20,131 bases of DNA from Methanobacteriaceae archaeon (lineage in GTDB: Archaea; Methanobacteriota; Methanobacteria; Methanobacteriales; Methanobacteriaceae), in assembly GCA_017883605.1 (NCBI GenBank), contig JADGNH010000017.1, forward strand, positions 1 to 20,131, given 5' to 3'. Both the position numbers and the translations under genes were made by a program. Below the pieces are notes generated by a model that ran no database searches, had not been told where the DNA came from, and saw nothing but the letters and a program-made list of their open reading frames with translations. Within the stretch, counting starts at the first letter, position 1, and each line of letters starts with the position of its first letter. This document shows positions 1 through 6,861 of this stretch, piece by piece.

Positions 1-1145
1 CCTGCTCTGACTGAAGTTCTCACTAAGAGCATGGATGCCAGCAATAAAAATGAGATATTGAATTGCTGGGGCAGAATTATTTGAAGAACAAGAAAAGCTC
101 CGGTGATAAAAAATGAAATTCTGAACCAGATTGTTCCTGTCTTATTCAGGATCAGGGTAAAAAGACATATCAGGATAAAGGGATTCAGCCATATAATATT
201 AAGGTTCCATCTCATCTGTTGATGATCAGTGAAAAAATTGAAAAAGATCATCAGTATGGCGAGGATCGAAAAAACAGAATAAACCACAAGATCGATCAGT
301 TTGTCAGCCTTCCTGCTTTTAGTCATTGCTGACAACAGTATTATTACAATTAAACCAAGGGTAAAGAGAAATACGGGTGTTGTGAAAAAAAGATGCCTGA
401 TTACAGGCGGATCAAAATCAAGAATCACATCAGGATTCTTAAGCAATGGAATCATCTTCCCGGATCTGTTAATAACTGCATCTGACAAACCTTTTTGCAT
501 ATCGAGCGGGAGGAACATCCTGTCGCGGAACAGAGCTTTTTTATCGCCCGGAGATCCCATTATCAGATCTACTCCGAATTTCAGCCAGGGGTAAGGGTTC
601 TGATATTTACCAACCATCTGCCTGAAAGTCGGTATTCTCGCTGTTTCAACAGGCGGATAAAGTAGTTTATTGCCAATAGATTTTTCGAGAAGATCCCGGA
701 TCCTTGTTGAACAATCATCATAAAAGAAATCATACCTGTATTTAATGTTTTCAGGTTTTAGGTTTTCCGAAATTAAAATTATCAGCTTTGCAATCTCCCC
801 CGGTTCAAGATTAATTTTCTGTGACTGGACATATCGTTCTTCATAGAAATATTCCTTTAAAAATCCCTGTAAGCATGCAGTATCAAGCATATAGTCCAGA
901 CGTCCTTTTGCAAATTTCCATGCGAAATTCGGGGCGCCGAAATCAAATACCCCCCAGTTATAGACAATGTCGCTATGTTTCCGGGGAATAACAATCCGCA
1001 GGGCGCTGTGTCCGTATACCGAATAAGTTTCCGTGCCGGGTCCGCATGTTAAAAGATATACAAGCGTATCATTTCCTGTTTGTGAAAAAACCCGGGGCGG
1101 GAGAATCAGGAAAAGAAGCGAGATGATTAAAAACATCTTTTTCAT
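1..1145 (-). CDS. DUF4105/Lnb-domain exported membrane protein, Bacteroidetes type; 3' end outside window
   Basis: From the ATG at 1145 the minus strand is open without a stop to position 1 (381 codons). Residues 1-21 form a signal peptide (MKKMFLIIS..., cleavage likely at VFS/Q). Residues ~28-230 match the DUF4105 family, now described as the periplasmic domain of Lnb-type lipoprotein N-acyltransferases: GHSALR with His46, YNWGVFDF, and DDCSTR with Cys145, a plausible Cys-His pair. Four or five hydrophobic helices follow from ~residue 255 to the edge. Family members are about 390 residues, so only a few residues should be missing. The family is typical of Bacteroidetes; I know of no archaeal role for it. 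Arginine is often CGG/CGC/CGT and GC is higher than in the archaeal genes to the right. There is no bacterial ribosome-binding site upstream, because the start lies inside the rmlD reading frame. Family assignment is fairly sure; presence in the same genome as the rest is doubtful. Confidence 0.8.
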   Translation of the reverse strand, partial: MKKMFLIISLLFLILPPRVFSQTGNDTLVYLLTCGPGTETYSVYGHSALRIVIPRKHSDIVYNWGVFDFGAPNFAWKFAKGRLDYMLDTACLQGFLKEYFYEERYVQSQKINLEPGEIAKLIILISENLKPENIKYRYDFFYDDCSTRIRDLLEKSIGNKLLYPPVETARIPTFRQMVGKYQNPYPWLKFGVDLIMGSPGDKKALFRDRMFLPLDMQKGLSDAVINRSGKMIPLLKNPDVILDFDPPVIRHLFFTTPVFLFTLGLIVIILLSAMTKSRKADKLIDLVVYSVFSILAILMIFFNFFTDHQQMRWNLNIIWLNPFILICLFTLILNKTGTIWFRISFFITGAFLVLQIILPQQFNISFLLLASMLLVRTSVRA

Positions 1146-1281
1146 CGGTCAGATCAAATGAAACTGAATTTTCACCAGGATTAGTATGATAAGTGGTGAT
1201 TAACTCGTGTTTTTCTCCAATAATATCTTTAAATTTAGAGCCTAGAAGCCCACTTCCGCCAGTTATAAAAAGACGTTTCAT
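1069..1281 (-). pseudogene. rmlD: 5' stub of dTDP-4-dehydrorhamnose reductase, cut at a foreign junction
   Basis: The 70-codon frame starts MKRLFITGGSGLLGSKF, the Rossmann-fold NAD(P)-binding GxxGxxG motif of short-chain dehydrogenase/reductases, and continues to SFDLTDEKDVFN, which fits the start of RmlD (about 280 residues in full). After ~residue 52 (near position 1126) similarity ends and the frame runs into the DUF4105 gene in another frame until a chance stop at 1069. RmlD makes dTDP-L-rhamnose by reducing dTDP-4-dehydro-L-rhamnose. The divergent neighbour at 1450 is rmlC, the step before, which supports the identification. As written here the gene is broken and cannot give a working reductase. 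If the join is an assembly error, the true gene is intact elsewhere. Confidence 0.7.
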
Positions 1282-1304
1282 GGTAATGGTTAATAATCAG
1301 GGAA

Positions 1305-1312
1305 TATATAAA
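1305..1312 (-). promoter_or_regulatory. TATA box for rmlD (leaderless transcript likely)
   Basis: On the minus strand this reads TTTATATA, a perfect archaeal TATA box. Its centre is 27 nt upstream of the rmlD ATG at 1281, the usual archaeal TATA-to-start-site distance, so transcription should begin at or next to the start codon. No Shine-Dalgarno site precedes that ATG, which agrees with a leaderless mRNA. Confidence 0.5.
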
Positions 1313-1330
1313 ATTTTTGAGAATATTAAA

Positions 1331-1441
1331 ATGGTTTTAGATAACCACTAAAAATGGTGCTTCAAATATCTAGAATAGTATTCAAATATCTAAAAATGGT
1401 ACTTTATAATATCTAAAATGGTATTTCAAAAACTGGATTGG
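1331..1441 (+). repeat. Degenerate ~21-bp tandem array upstream of rmlC
   Basis: TGGT/TAGT-headed units begin at 1332, 1355, 1376, 1397, 1419 and 1439, a spacing of 23, 21, 21, 22 and 20 bp. The middle units share the form aaatggtn, a short variable part, then caaatatcta. The last, partial unit supplies the GGTG Shine-Dalgarno site of rmlC. The copies are imperfect and there are no spacers, so this is not a CRISPR array. Confidence 0.6.
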
Positions 1442-1449
1442 TGTCTTTT

Positions 1450-1914
1450 ATGATAGATAGTGTGAAAATAAAAAAATTAAAGGTGGTCCCAGATGAAAGA
1501 GGCTGGCTCATGGAAATATTAAGATGTGACGATGATTTATTCCAGAAATTCGGTCAGGTTTACGTTACCACTGCCTATCCAGGTGTGGTGAAGGCCTGGC
1601 ACCTGCACAAAAAGCAGACCGACAATTTCACCTGTGTCCATGGCATGATGAAGGTGGCCCTCTACGATGCAAGGGAAGACTCCCCCACCCACAAGGAGAT
1701 AAACGAATTTTTCGTTGGAGATAGAAATCCGATGCTTATAAGCGTTCCACCCATGGTATATCATGGATTTAAAGCTGTAGGAACAGAGACCGCCTATTTT
1801 GTTAGTGTCCCCACCTTACCCTACGATTATGACGAACCTGACGAGTACCGCCTGGAACCAGATACAGATGAAATACCTTACGACTGGATTTTGTCCGGGA
1901 AGAAACACGGGTAA
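1450..1914 (+). CDS. rmlC: dTDP-4-dehydrorhamnose 3,5-epimerase family protein
   Basis: A cupin-fold epimerase acting on dTDP-4-dehydro-6-deoxyglucose in dTDP-L-rhamnose synthesis; rhamnose is used for surface polysaccharides and glycoproteins in the cytoplasmic sugar-nucleotide pathway. The 154-residue protein has the family signature VPDERGWLMEI (13-23), the AWHLHKKQTDNFTC metal/substrate-pocket segment (49-62, His51 and His53), and PPMVYHGFKA (100-109). It is shorter than many bacterial RmlC proteins (~180) but near archaeal ones. The frame opens at a TTG at 1438, but GGTG at 1440-1443 sits 6 nt before the ATG at 1450, so I chose 1450. It is divergent from the rmlD stub, so the two genes probably belonged to one rhamnose locus. 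A related sugar 3,4-ketoisomerase activity cannot be excluded from sequence alone. Confidence 0.85.
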   Translation: MIDSVKIKKLKVVPDERGWLMEILRCDDDLFQKFGQVYVTTAYPGVVKAWHLHKKQTDNFTCVHGMMKVALYDAREDSPTHKEINEFFVGDRNPMLISVPPMVYHGFKAVGTETAYFVSVPTLPYDYDEPDEYRLEPDTDEIPYDWILSGKKHG

Positions 1915-1919
1915 CACAT

Positions 1920-2219
1920 TTATTTAATTATAAATTTACTCTTCAAAATATCTAAAAAATTCGCTTTAGATACAGCGTAAACCTTTAATGTCTTATGCTG
2001 ACTTTTAAGCCCCGAAACTATTTCAACCGGTGCTTTGGTGAGATTGGAAAATTCTTTTACTATCTCCTGGTTTGCCCGGCCCTTAAGAGGTGGTGATTTT
2101 ATTTTAATTTCTATTTTTTCTCTCCATTGATTATAACCAACAATTTCAAACTTCTTTGATTTGGGAGAGACTTCTATATCCACCAGCACTCCATCTTCAA
2201 TTTGCCTCACCGCTTTCAT
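1920..2219 (-). CDS. DUF167 / UPF0235 (YggU) family protein
   Basis: A 99-residue protein of the DUF167 family, found in archaea, bacteria and eukaryotes, with no settled function. The family core is visible: VLVDIEVSPKSKKFEI, then EIKIKSPPLKGRANQEIVKEFS (the ~37-58 signature with PPxxGxAN), and VEIVSGLKSQHKTLKV. The full family length is present. It is convergent with rmlC (stop-to-stop gap of 5 nt). No clear Shine-Dalgarno site precedes the ATG at 2219; three copies of a TATA-bearing repeat lie just upstream (2233-2346). Confidence 0.85.
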   Translation of the reverse strand: MKAVRQIEDGVLVDIEVSPKSKKFEIVGYNQWREKIEIKIKSPPLKGRANQEIVKEFSNLTKAPVEIVSGLKSQHKTLKVYAVSKANFLDILKSKFIIK

Positions 2220-2232
2220 GAAAAGTCTCTTT

Positions 2233-2346
2233 TTTTTATTTTTAATTTATATTTATTAATCATCAATTTGTTTTTATTTTTAATTTATATTTATTAATCA
2301 TCAATTTGTTTTTATTTTTAATTTATATTTATTAATCATCAATTTG
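2233..2346. repeat. Three perfect 38-bp tandem copies with TATA-like core
   Basis: The 38-bp unit occurs at 2233-2270, 2271-2308 and 2309-2346 with no mismatch. Read on the minus strand, each unit contains AATAAATATAAATTA, a TATA-like stretch. The nearest core is ~30 nt upstream of the DUF167 ATG at 2219, so each unit could act as a promoter element for that gene. Perfect identity suggests recent slippage or unequal recombination. Confidence 0.85.
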
Positions 2347-2400
2347 AATTTCTTTATTAATTAAAATCGATTATAAAATCGAAATAACTAGGGGACAAGA

Positions 2401-2408
2401 TTTAAATA
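2401..2408 (+). promoter_or_regulatory. TATA box for tRNA-Leu
   Basis: TTTAAATA at 2401-2408, preceded by an A/G-rich stretch that could be the BRE, predicts initiation near 2427-2431, about 40 nt before the mature tRNA 5' end. Position and composition fit an archaeal stable-RNA promoter; there is no direct proof. Confidence 0.4.
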
Positions 2409-2467
2409 GGGAAAATTAAAGATGAGTGTATGTTGAATGTTAATTATCAAAAGCTATTCAGCAATCT

Positions 2468-2550
<83 letters not shown>

Positions 2551-2560
2551 TCTTATTAAT

Positions 2561-2579
2561 TCCTATTTTTTAACTTTTT
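2561..2579 (+). terminator. Oligo-T terminator after tRNA-Leu
   Basis: Runs of six T (2566-2571) and five T (2575-2579) begin 15 nt after the tRNA. Such T-rich tracts without a hairpin are the usual archaeal intrinsic termination signal. Confidence 0.5.
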
Positions 2580-2619
2580 AACCCTACATTAATTCTATTC
2601 TTTTAACCCTAAAGTAAAT

Positions 2620-3030
2620 TTAAACCGATATAATTATTTTAAGAAGTTTACCTACCTTTAGATCAGCTATTAATTCCTTTTTAAGGTCAGATGCAGCTTT
2701 ATTTGCCCTGATCATCAATGTTCGACTGCATTTGAATTCGCTTTTCCTGCAGACCATGTCTGTCGGGTGATCCAGAGTGAGTTCAGGATGTCCAAAACCC
2801 TTTATCTCATCAAAAGCATTTTCTGTCTCCAGTATTACCTTAATTGAATTTCCCTCGGTTTGAATGGCTTTTATAATTTGAGCTGGGAAGGTACCCAGAT
2901 CTGCATCGGCAGAAACCCCCACAATGCAGTCGGCAGTCTTCCCTATTTCCGTATCTCTGGTCACCTCAAAGGTTGATCTATGCAGGGAGGTTACATTAGG
3001 GTGTCCCTGGGCATTAAAACTGTATTCCAT
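2620..3030 (-). CDS. DUF371 family archaeal protein
   Basis: A 136-residue protein of the archaeal DUF371 family, function unknown. The signature near the N-terminus is NAQGHPNVTSLHRSTFEVTRD, followed by a conserved KTADCIVGVSADADL segment and GFGHPELTLDHPTDMVCRKS. The frame opens at 3054, but GGAGAT at 3037-3042 (minus strand) sits 6 nt before the ATG at 3030, which is therefore the preferred start. It is convergent with tRNA-Leu and divergent from the DUF123 gene. Conserved His, Asp and Cys residues hint at an enzyme, but I cannot name a reaction. Confidence 0.8.
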   Translation of the reverse strand: MEYSFNAQGHPNVTSLHRSTFEVTRDTEIGKTADCIVGVSADADLGTFPAQIIKAIQTEGNSIKVILETENAFDEIKGFGHPELTLDHPTDMVCRKSEFKCSRTLMIRANKAASDLKKELIADLKVGKLLKIIISV

Positions 3031-3125
3031 ACGTTTATCTCCAAATATAATCATATATTTATTATTTATTTTCTACAGTAGATTGATTTCCCATATGTGT
3101 AAAAATTTCCATATGTATTGTATTA

Positions 3126-3134
3126 TTATATAAA
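3126..3134 (+). promoter_or_regulatory. TATA box for the DUF123 gene
   Basis: TTATATAAA predicts initiation near 3158, giving a leader of ~50 nt with GGA at 3199-3201 as a weak Shine-Dalgarno site. Two copies of CCATATGT lie ~20 bp apart just upstream (3091-3116) and might be an operator shared by the divergent genes. Confidence 0.35.
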
Positions 3135-3207
3135 ATTATATCATATAATTAAATTTCAGGAATTAATTCTAAACAAACTCAAATCTTCTAAAACAAAAGG
3201 ACCCAAA

Positions 3208-3663
3208 ATGTCAAAAAAGGAAATATTAAAGGGCAGTTACTGTCTTTTAGTTCATTTAAAGTACGGATCAAGAGTTAAAATAGGAAAATTGGGAGAAATA
3301 AATTTCAAAAGCGGTTACTATGTCTATGTAGGCTCTGCCCTTAATTCACTGGAAGGCCGTATAAAAAGGCATCTTAGAAAGGATAAAAAGTTATTCTGGC
3401 ATGTTGACTATCTCCTGGATCAAAAAGATGCAAAAATAGTTGGAATCCTGTTTTCAATCAGCAATATAAAATGGGAATGCCAAATAGCATCCCATATAGC
3501 TGAAAATGGTATTCCCATAAGTGATTTTGGATGTTCCGACTGTAAATGTGGTTCACACCTTTTTTACTTTGAACAATTCCCTGATGCAAGGAATTCCTGT
3601 ATTAAAACCTTCGAAAAGTTAAATTTAGAGCCCAAAAGTCTAAAAGAATTAAATAATCTATAA
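3208..3663 (+). CDS. DUF123 (GIY-YIG-like) protein
   Basis: A 151-residue protein of the DUF123 family, distantly related to GIY-YIG nucleases. Visible are KGSYCLLVHL (8-17), the YYVYVGSAL segment (37-45) that corresponds to YIG plus following strand, EGRIKRHLRKDKKLFWHVDYLL (49-70) with the conserved arginine and the FWHVDYLL motif, and a C-terminal GCSDCKCGSH cysteine cluster (108-117). In other organisms the domain is sometimes fused to endonuclease III, so a role in DNA repair is suspected but unproven. The frame opens at 3118; I placed the start at the ATG at 3208 because the family begins there and GGA lies 6 nt upstream. The gene is convergent with cfbC. Confidence 0.8.
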   Translation: MSKKEILKGSYCLLVHLKYGSRVKIGKLGEINFKSGYYVYVGSALNSLEGRIKRHLRKDKKLFWHVDYLLDQKDAKIVGILFSISNIKWECQIASHIAENGIPISDFGCSDCKCGSHLFYFEQFPDARNSCIKTFEKLNLEPKSLKELNNL

Positions 3664-3719
3664 AATTAGATAAAAACCTCTTAAAGACTTAATAATCTGT
3701 AAAATCAGCTAAAACCCCT
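3638..3719. repeat. Degenerate 39-bp direct repeat over the 3' end of the DUF123 gene
   Basis: AATAATCTATAAAATTAG at 3652 recurs as AATAATCTGTAAAATCAG at 3691, each preceded by a TCT(T)AAAGA/AGA-like stretch. The first copy covers the last codons and stop of the DUF123 gene; the second lies in the convergent spacer before cfbC. It looks like a partial duplication of the gene end. Confidence 0.4.
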
Positions 3720-3753
3720 AAAAAACATAAGAAATAATTCATAAAAAAATAGT

Positions 3754-4557
3754 TTAGTTATTGAAATACTCATGAAAAAATTCTTCAAATTCATCCGCAT
3801 CCAATGGTTGGGGGATCACGAATTCCCGGTTCTGGTAGATGGAATCTGCCAGTTTTCGGTACAGTTCGGCCTGTTCTGAATCCGGAAATTTTTCAAGGAC
3901 AGTTTTGGCCTCTATCTCACTTTTTTGAACCAGTTGACTGCGGGGTATGATCCCCACTATCCTGCTACCAACTCTTTCTGCAAATCTGCCCACTATATCC
4001 ACTTCATTTTCTATCCCACGACAGTTGCAGATAAACCCGCCAAAACGGCTTTTAAGCTTTTTTATCCCTTTACAAATATTATTAGCAGCGTAAAGGGCCA
4101 TGTATTCCCCTGATGTTACTATATACACCTCGTCTGCAAAATCTTCCCTCAGGGGAACTGCGAATCCTCCGCATACCACATCACCCAATACATCGTAGAT
4201 GATAACATCCAGATCATCAGAAAATATTCCTAGCTCTTCCAGGAGGTTTATGGCAACTATAACCCCCCTACCTGCGCATCCTACCCCCGGTTCAGGACCT
4301 CCACTTTCTACACATCTGACACCACTATATCCCCCAAAAAGGACGTCTTCTGAAGATGCTCCCTTTTTTTTCCTTACTATATCCAGTATGGTGGGTATTC
4401 TTTTACCAACCAGAGTTCGAGTAGTGTCTGCCTTGGGGTCGCAGCCTATAACCAGTACCTTATGGTCTTCTGAATAGGCAGCAGCTATGTTAGAGACTAT
4501 AGTGGATTTACCAATTCCTCCTTTGCCGTATATTGCGATGCGCTTGGTTTTACTCAT
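3754..4557 (-). CDS. cfbC: Ni-sirohydrochlorin a,c-diamide reductive cyclase, reductase subunit (NifH-like)
   Basis: A 267-residue NifH-family ATPase. It should donate electrons, coupled to ATP hydrolysis, to the CfbD catalytic subunit for the six-electron reduction and ring closure of Ni-sirohydrochlorin a,c-diamide in coenzyme F430 synthesis; F430 is the cofactor of methyl-CoM reductase. Seen: P-loop GKGGIGKST (11-19), switch I CDPKADTTR (39-47), ESGGPEPGVGCAGRG with Cys94, and switch II YDVLGDVVCGG with Cys129; these two cysteines are the ligands of the [4Fe-4S] cluster shared across a homodimer. The segment GKRIPTILDIVRKK distinguishes it from true nitrogenase NifH, and no nifD/K lies nearby. 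The start codon overlaps the end of the CBS gene by 8 bp, with GGTGAGG as Shine-Dalgarno site, so translation is coupled. A non-F430 NifH-like role is possible but less likely. Confidence 0.88.
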   Translation of the reverse strand: MSKTKRIAIYGKGGIGKSTIVSNIAAAYSEDHKVLVIGCDPKADTTRTLVGKRIPTILDIVRKKKGASSEDVLFGGYSGVRCVESGGPEPGVGCAGRGVIVAINLLEELGIFSDDLDVIIYDVLGDVVCGGFAVPLREDFADEVYIVTSGEYMALYAANNICKGIKKLKSRFGGFICNCRGIENEVDIVGRFAERVGSRIVGIIPRSQLVQKSEIEAKTVLEKFPDSEQAELYRKLADSIYQNREFVIPQPLDADEFEEFFHEYFNN

Positions 4558-5032
4558 CCATCCTCACCATAGCACCTATGATATCCCCCCTGGTTACGAT
4601 CCCTAAGAGTTTTCCATTATCATCCACAACCGGCAGTCTGTTAACACTTTTTGAATCTATTAACTCCGCAGCGTCAGATATGGAATCATTTTCATGTACT
4701 TTGACAACATTTTTTGTCATTATATCCCCTATAAGAACTGAAGATGCCCTTTCCATGTCTTCCGCGATTTCATCGAACTCGTACTTCATCCTTACGGGAA
4801 GTTCTATCAGATCCAGCGGTGAAGGCAGAATAAGGTTTATCCGTGGTGAGTGTACCTCCAAAAGCCGGATTATATCTCCCTCACTCACTATTCCTATAAC
4901 CTTGTTCTCCTCATCAACAATAGGGGCTCCACTTATCTTGTTATCCCTCAAAATTTGTGCAACTTCTATTATACTATCAGTTGCCTTGAATTTTATTACA
5001 TTCTTTTGCATGGCATCCTTAATTTCTATCAC
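4550..5032 (-). CDS. Two-CBS-domain protein, coupled to cfbC
   Basis: A 160-residue protein made only of two CBS domains (~6-60 with GIVSEGDIIRLLE; ~102-156 with DIMTKNVV and GIVTRGDII) joined by a linker rich in Leu/Pro. Pairs of CBS domains usually bind adenosyl ligands (AMP, ATP, SAM) and act as regulatory modules; no catalytic domain is present. The start is GTG at 5032, chosen because GGAG lies 8 nt upstream. The last codons overlap the cfbC start by 8 bp, so both are made from one message and possibly at fixed ratio. A role in sensing energy state or SAM for F430 synthesis is my inference only; CBS-only proteins are common in methanogens and many have no known partner. Confidence 0.85.
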   Translation of the reverse strand: MIEIKDAMQKNVIKFKATDSIIEVAQILRDNKISGAPIVDEENKVIGIVSEGDIIRLLEVHSPRINLILPSPLDLIELPVRMKYEFDEIAEDMERASSVLIGDIMTKNVVKVHENDSISDAAELIDSKSVNRLPVVDDNGKLLGIVTRGDIIGAMVRMDE

Positions 5033-5258
5033 TTCATCAACTCCTGATAATCATCATGTTAATTCTTTAACATCTTTATTTTATGATCTATTTATGGTTA
5101 ATTTTATGATTTCAATTTTAGAAAAATTTTTTGATGTAATTATTTCTAAAAAAAACAAGTTTGAAATTTAAAACTTTTTTAGACCAACTACAGCACAACA
5201 ACCCATACATAATTAAACCCTTTTTAATTTAAACTGTTTTAATCAAACCTGTCTAATT

Positions 5259-6476
5259 TCAAACCCGTTTTATCCGTTTATATACAACGTCATTAGGTCT
5301 AACCTTATCTTTAACATTAATACCCACATTCTGTCCTCTTTTAGCTTTTTCAATACTTTCTCCATTTATCTCTATGGATTCAACATACTGCATCAGGGAT
5401 CCGGTTGCATTTCCCTGGATCAGTATCTCATCTCCAACTTCCAGGTCATCCCATAGCCTTATCTCGGCCGCCCGTACCTTGCGGTAGTAGTTGCACACCT
5501 CTCCTATATCCCTCTTCAGGTGGGTTGATTGATTGTATTTACTGGTCTCGGTTGGTGTTTTGAAGTAGAATCCTGTGTCAAATCCCCGATTATACACTTT
5601 TTTAAGTTCTTTAATCCATTCCTCATTGATTTCCCACCATCCGCTTTCATATTTATTTATAGCTTCCCTGTAAACTCTGGTTACGGTTGCAACATATTCT
5701 GCAGGTCTTGCTCTTCCCTCTATTTTAAAGGATGAAACACCGGATTCCATAAGTTCTGGCAGATATTCTACCATACACAGGTCTCTTGGACTGAATATTT
5801 GTCCTTTATACCCCACTGGATCATTTTTCAAGTCGTGAATAATTTTTAATTCTTCATGGTCTTCTGATAAAAGCTTCCACTCTTTTCTACAGGGCTGAAG
5901 ACACTCCCCACAATTAGCACTCTTTTCGTAAAGATATGAGCTTAAAAAACATCTTCCTGAAACAGCCATGCACATGGCACCGTGCACAAAGACTTCCAAC
6001 TCCATGCTGGTTTTTTCAGCCATATTTTTTATCTCAAATAGGGACAGCTCCCGGGACAGGATAACCCGACTAACTCCCAAATTTCCTAGGAGTTTTAAAG
6101 CTTCAACATTGGATATATTAGACTGAACACTCATATGAACAGACATATCATTTTCTCTGGCCACCTGAAGGGCTCCCAGGTCAGAAACTATTAAAGCATC
6201 GGCTTCAGATGAACTGATGTCCGTTACCATACTTTTTAATGCTTTTATGTCTCCATCCTTCATCATGGTATTGGTGCAGACATATAACCTGACGTTGGAA
6301 TCGTGGCAACATTTTACGGCCTTCTTCAAATCTCCCACCCCAAAGTTAACCGCATTAGCCCTCATGTTGTAACCAGTTAAACCCAGATAAACTGAATCAG
6401 CTCCGTTAGAGATTGCAGATTTCAGGGCAGCAAAATCTCTGGCAGGGGAAAGTAATTCTACTATTTTTACCACCAT
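5259..6476 (-). CDS. Peptidase U32 family protein
   Basis: A 405-residue protein of the U32 family (YhbU/RlhA/TrhP-like). Members were first called collagenases, but several bacterial ones act in RNA hydroxylation with an iron-sulfur cluster and prephenate-derived chemistry; the archaeal role is not established. Seen: ELLSPARDFAALKSAISNGADSVYLG (7-32), the family N-terminus; VFVHGAMCMAVSGRCFLSSYL (163-182), and a cysteine cluster C169, C176, C189, C192, C196 that could bind Fe-S; FKIEGRARPAEYV in the U32 signature region; and a C-terminal beta domain. The ATG at 6476 is preceded only by a weak TTGAG. It is transcribed alone; the CBS gene downstream has its own 226-bp spacer. Confidence 0.85.
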   Translation of the reverse strand: MVVKIVELLSPARDFAALKSAISNGADSVYLGLTGYNMRANAVNFGVGDLKKAVKCCHDSNVRLYVCTNTMMKDGDIKALKSMVTDISSSEADALIVSDLGALQVARENDMSVHMSVQSNISNVEALKLLGNLGVSRVILSRELSLFEIKNMAEKTSMELEVFVHGAMCMAVSGRCFLSSYLYEKSANCGECLQPCRKEWKLLSEDHEELKIIHDLKNDPVGYKGQIFSPRDLCMVEYLPELMESGVSSFKIEGRARPAEYVATVTRVYREAINKYESGWWEINEEWIKELKKVYNRGFDTGFYFKTPTETSKYNQSTHLKRDIGEVCNYYRKVRAAEIRLWDDLEVGDEILIQGNATGSLMQYVESIEINGESIEKAKRGQNVGINVKDKVRPNDVVYKRIKRV

Positions 6477-6861
6477 CTCAATAATATTTGTATATTAAAG
6501 ACTTATTTTTTATATCCTTAATTTGTTATATCCTTACTTGTTGGGTTATAATGAAATTTTTATAAAATATAAAAGCTTATTAAAATAATATGTCCAATAA
6601 TATGTTTAAAACTGTTAGAAATATCTAAATACTGGTAAATATGTCTAAAATTAGCTTAAAGCAATTAGATTTATTTAACTTTCCCATGAGATTTATAAAA
6701 TAATTTTTACTTTAAATTTTTTTTCTAAATTTACCTTTAATCTAATCTACCTTAAATTAATCTAATCTACCTTAAATTACATCTAGGAATTTTTTTTACT
6801 TCCAGCTTGAAACCAATTTTCCTTGAACAAAATGTGCCAACTGGATACATCTTATAACCCA
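6477..6861. other. AT-rich intergenic region with a 20-bp tandem duplication
   Basis: No gene is seen in this 385-bp spacer. The left end holds the U32 promoter: on the minus strand a GATATAAAAA-like TATA stretch near 6507-6516 predicts a start site ~10 nt before the ATG. At 6741-6779 the unit TCTAATCTACCTTAAATTAA occurs twice in tandem (20 bp, one mismatch at the end). The right end, just after the receiver-PAS stop, has a possible decayed PAS remnant (see findings). Confidence 0.5.

Noticed and set aside
301..594. 97-codon plus-strand frame
   Set aside because: Lies opposite the DUF4105 gene, which has clear family motifs; no family or start signal on this strand.
3754..4557. Nitrogenase iron protein NifH
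   Set aside because: Core motifs are shared, but the sequence after switch I and the absence of nifDK point to CfbC.
4533..5171. 212-codon plus-strand frame opposite the CBS gene
   Set aside because: Antisense to a well-recognised CBS-domain gene; Ser/Ile/Thr-rich composition typical of a shadow frame.
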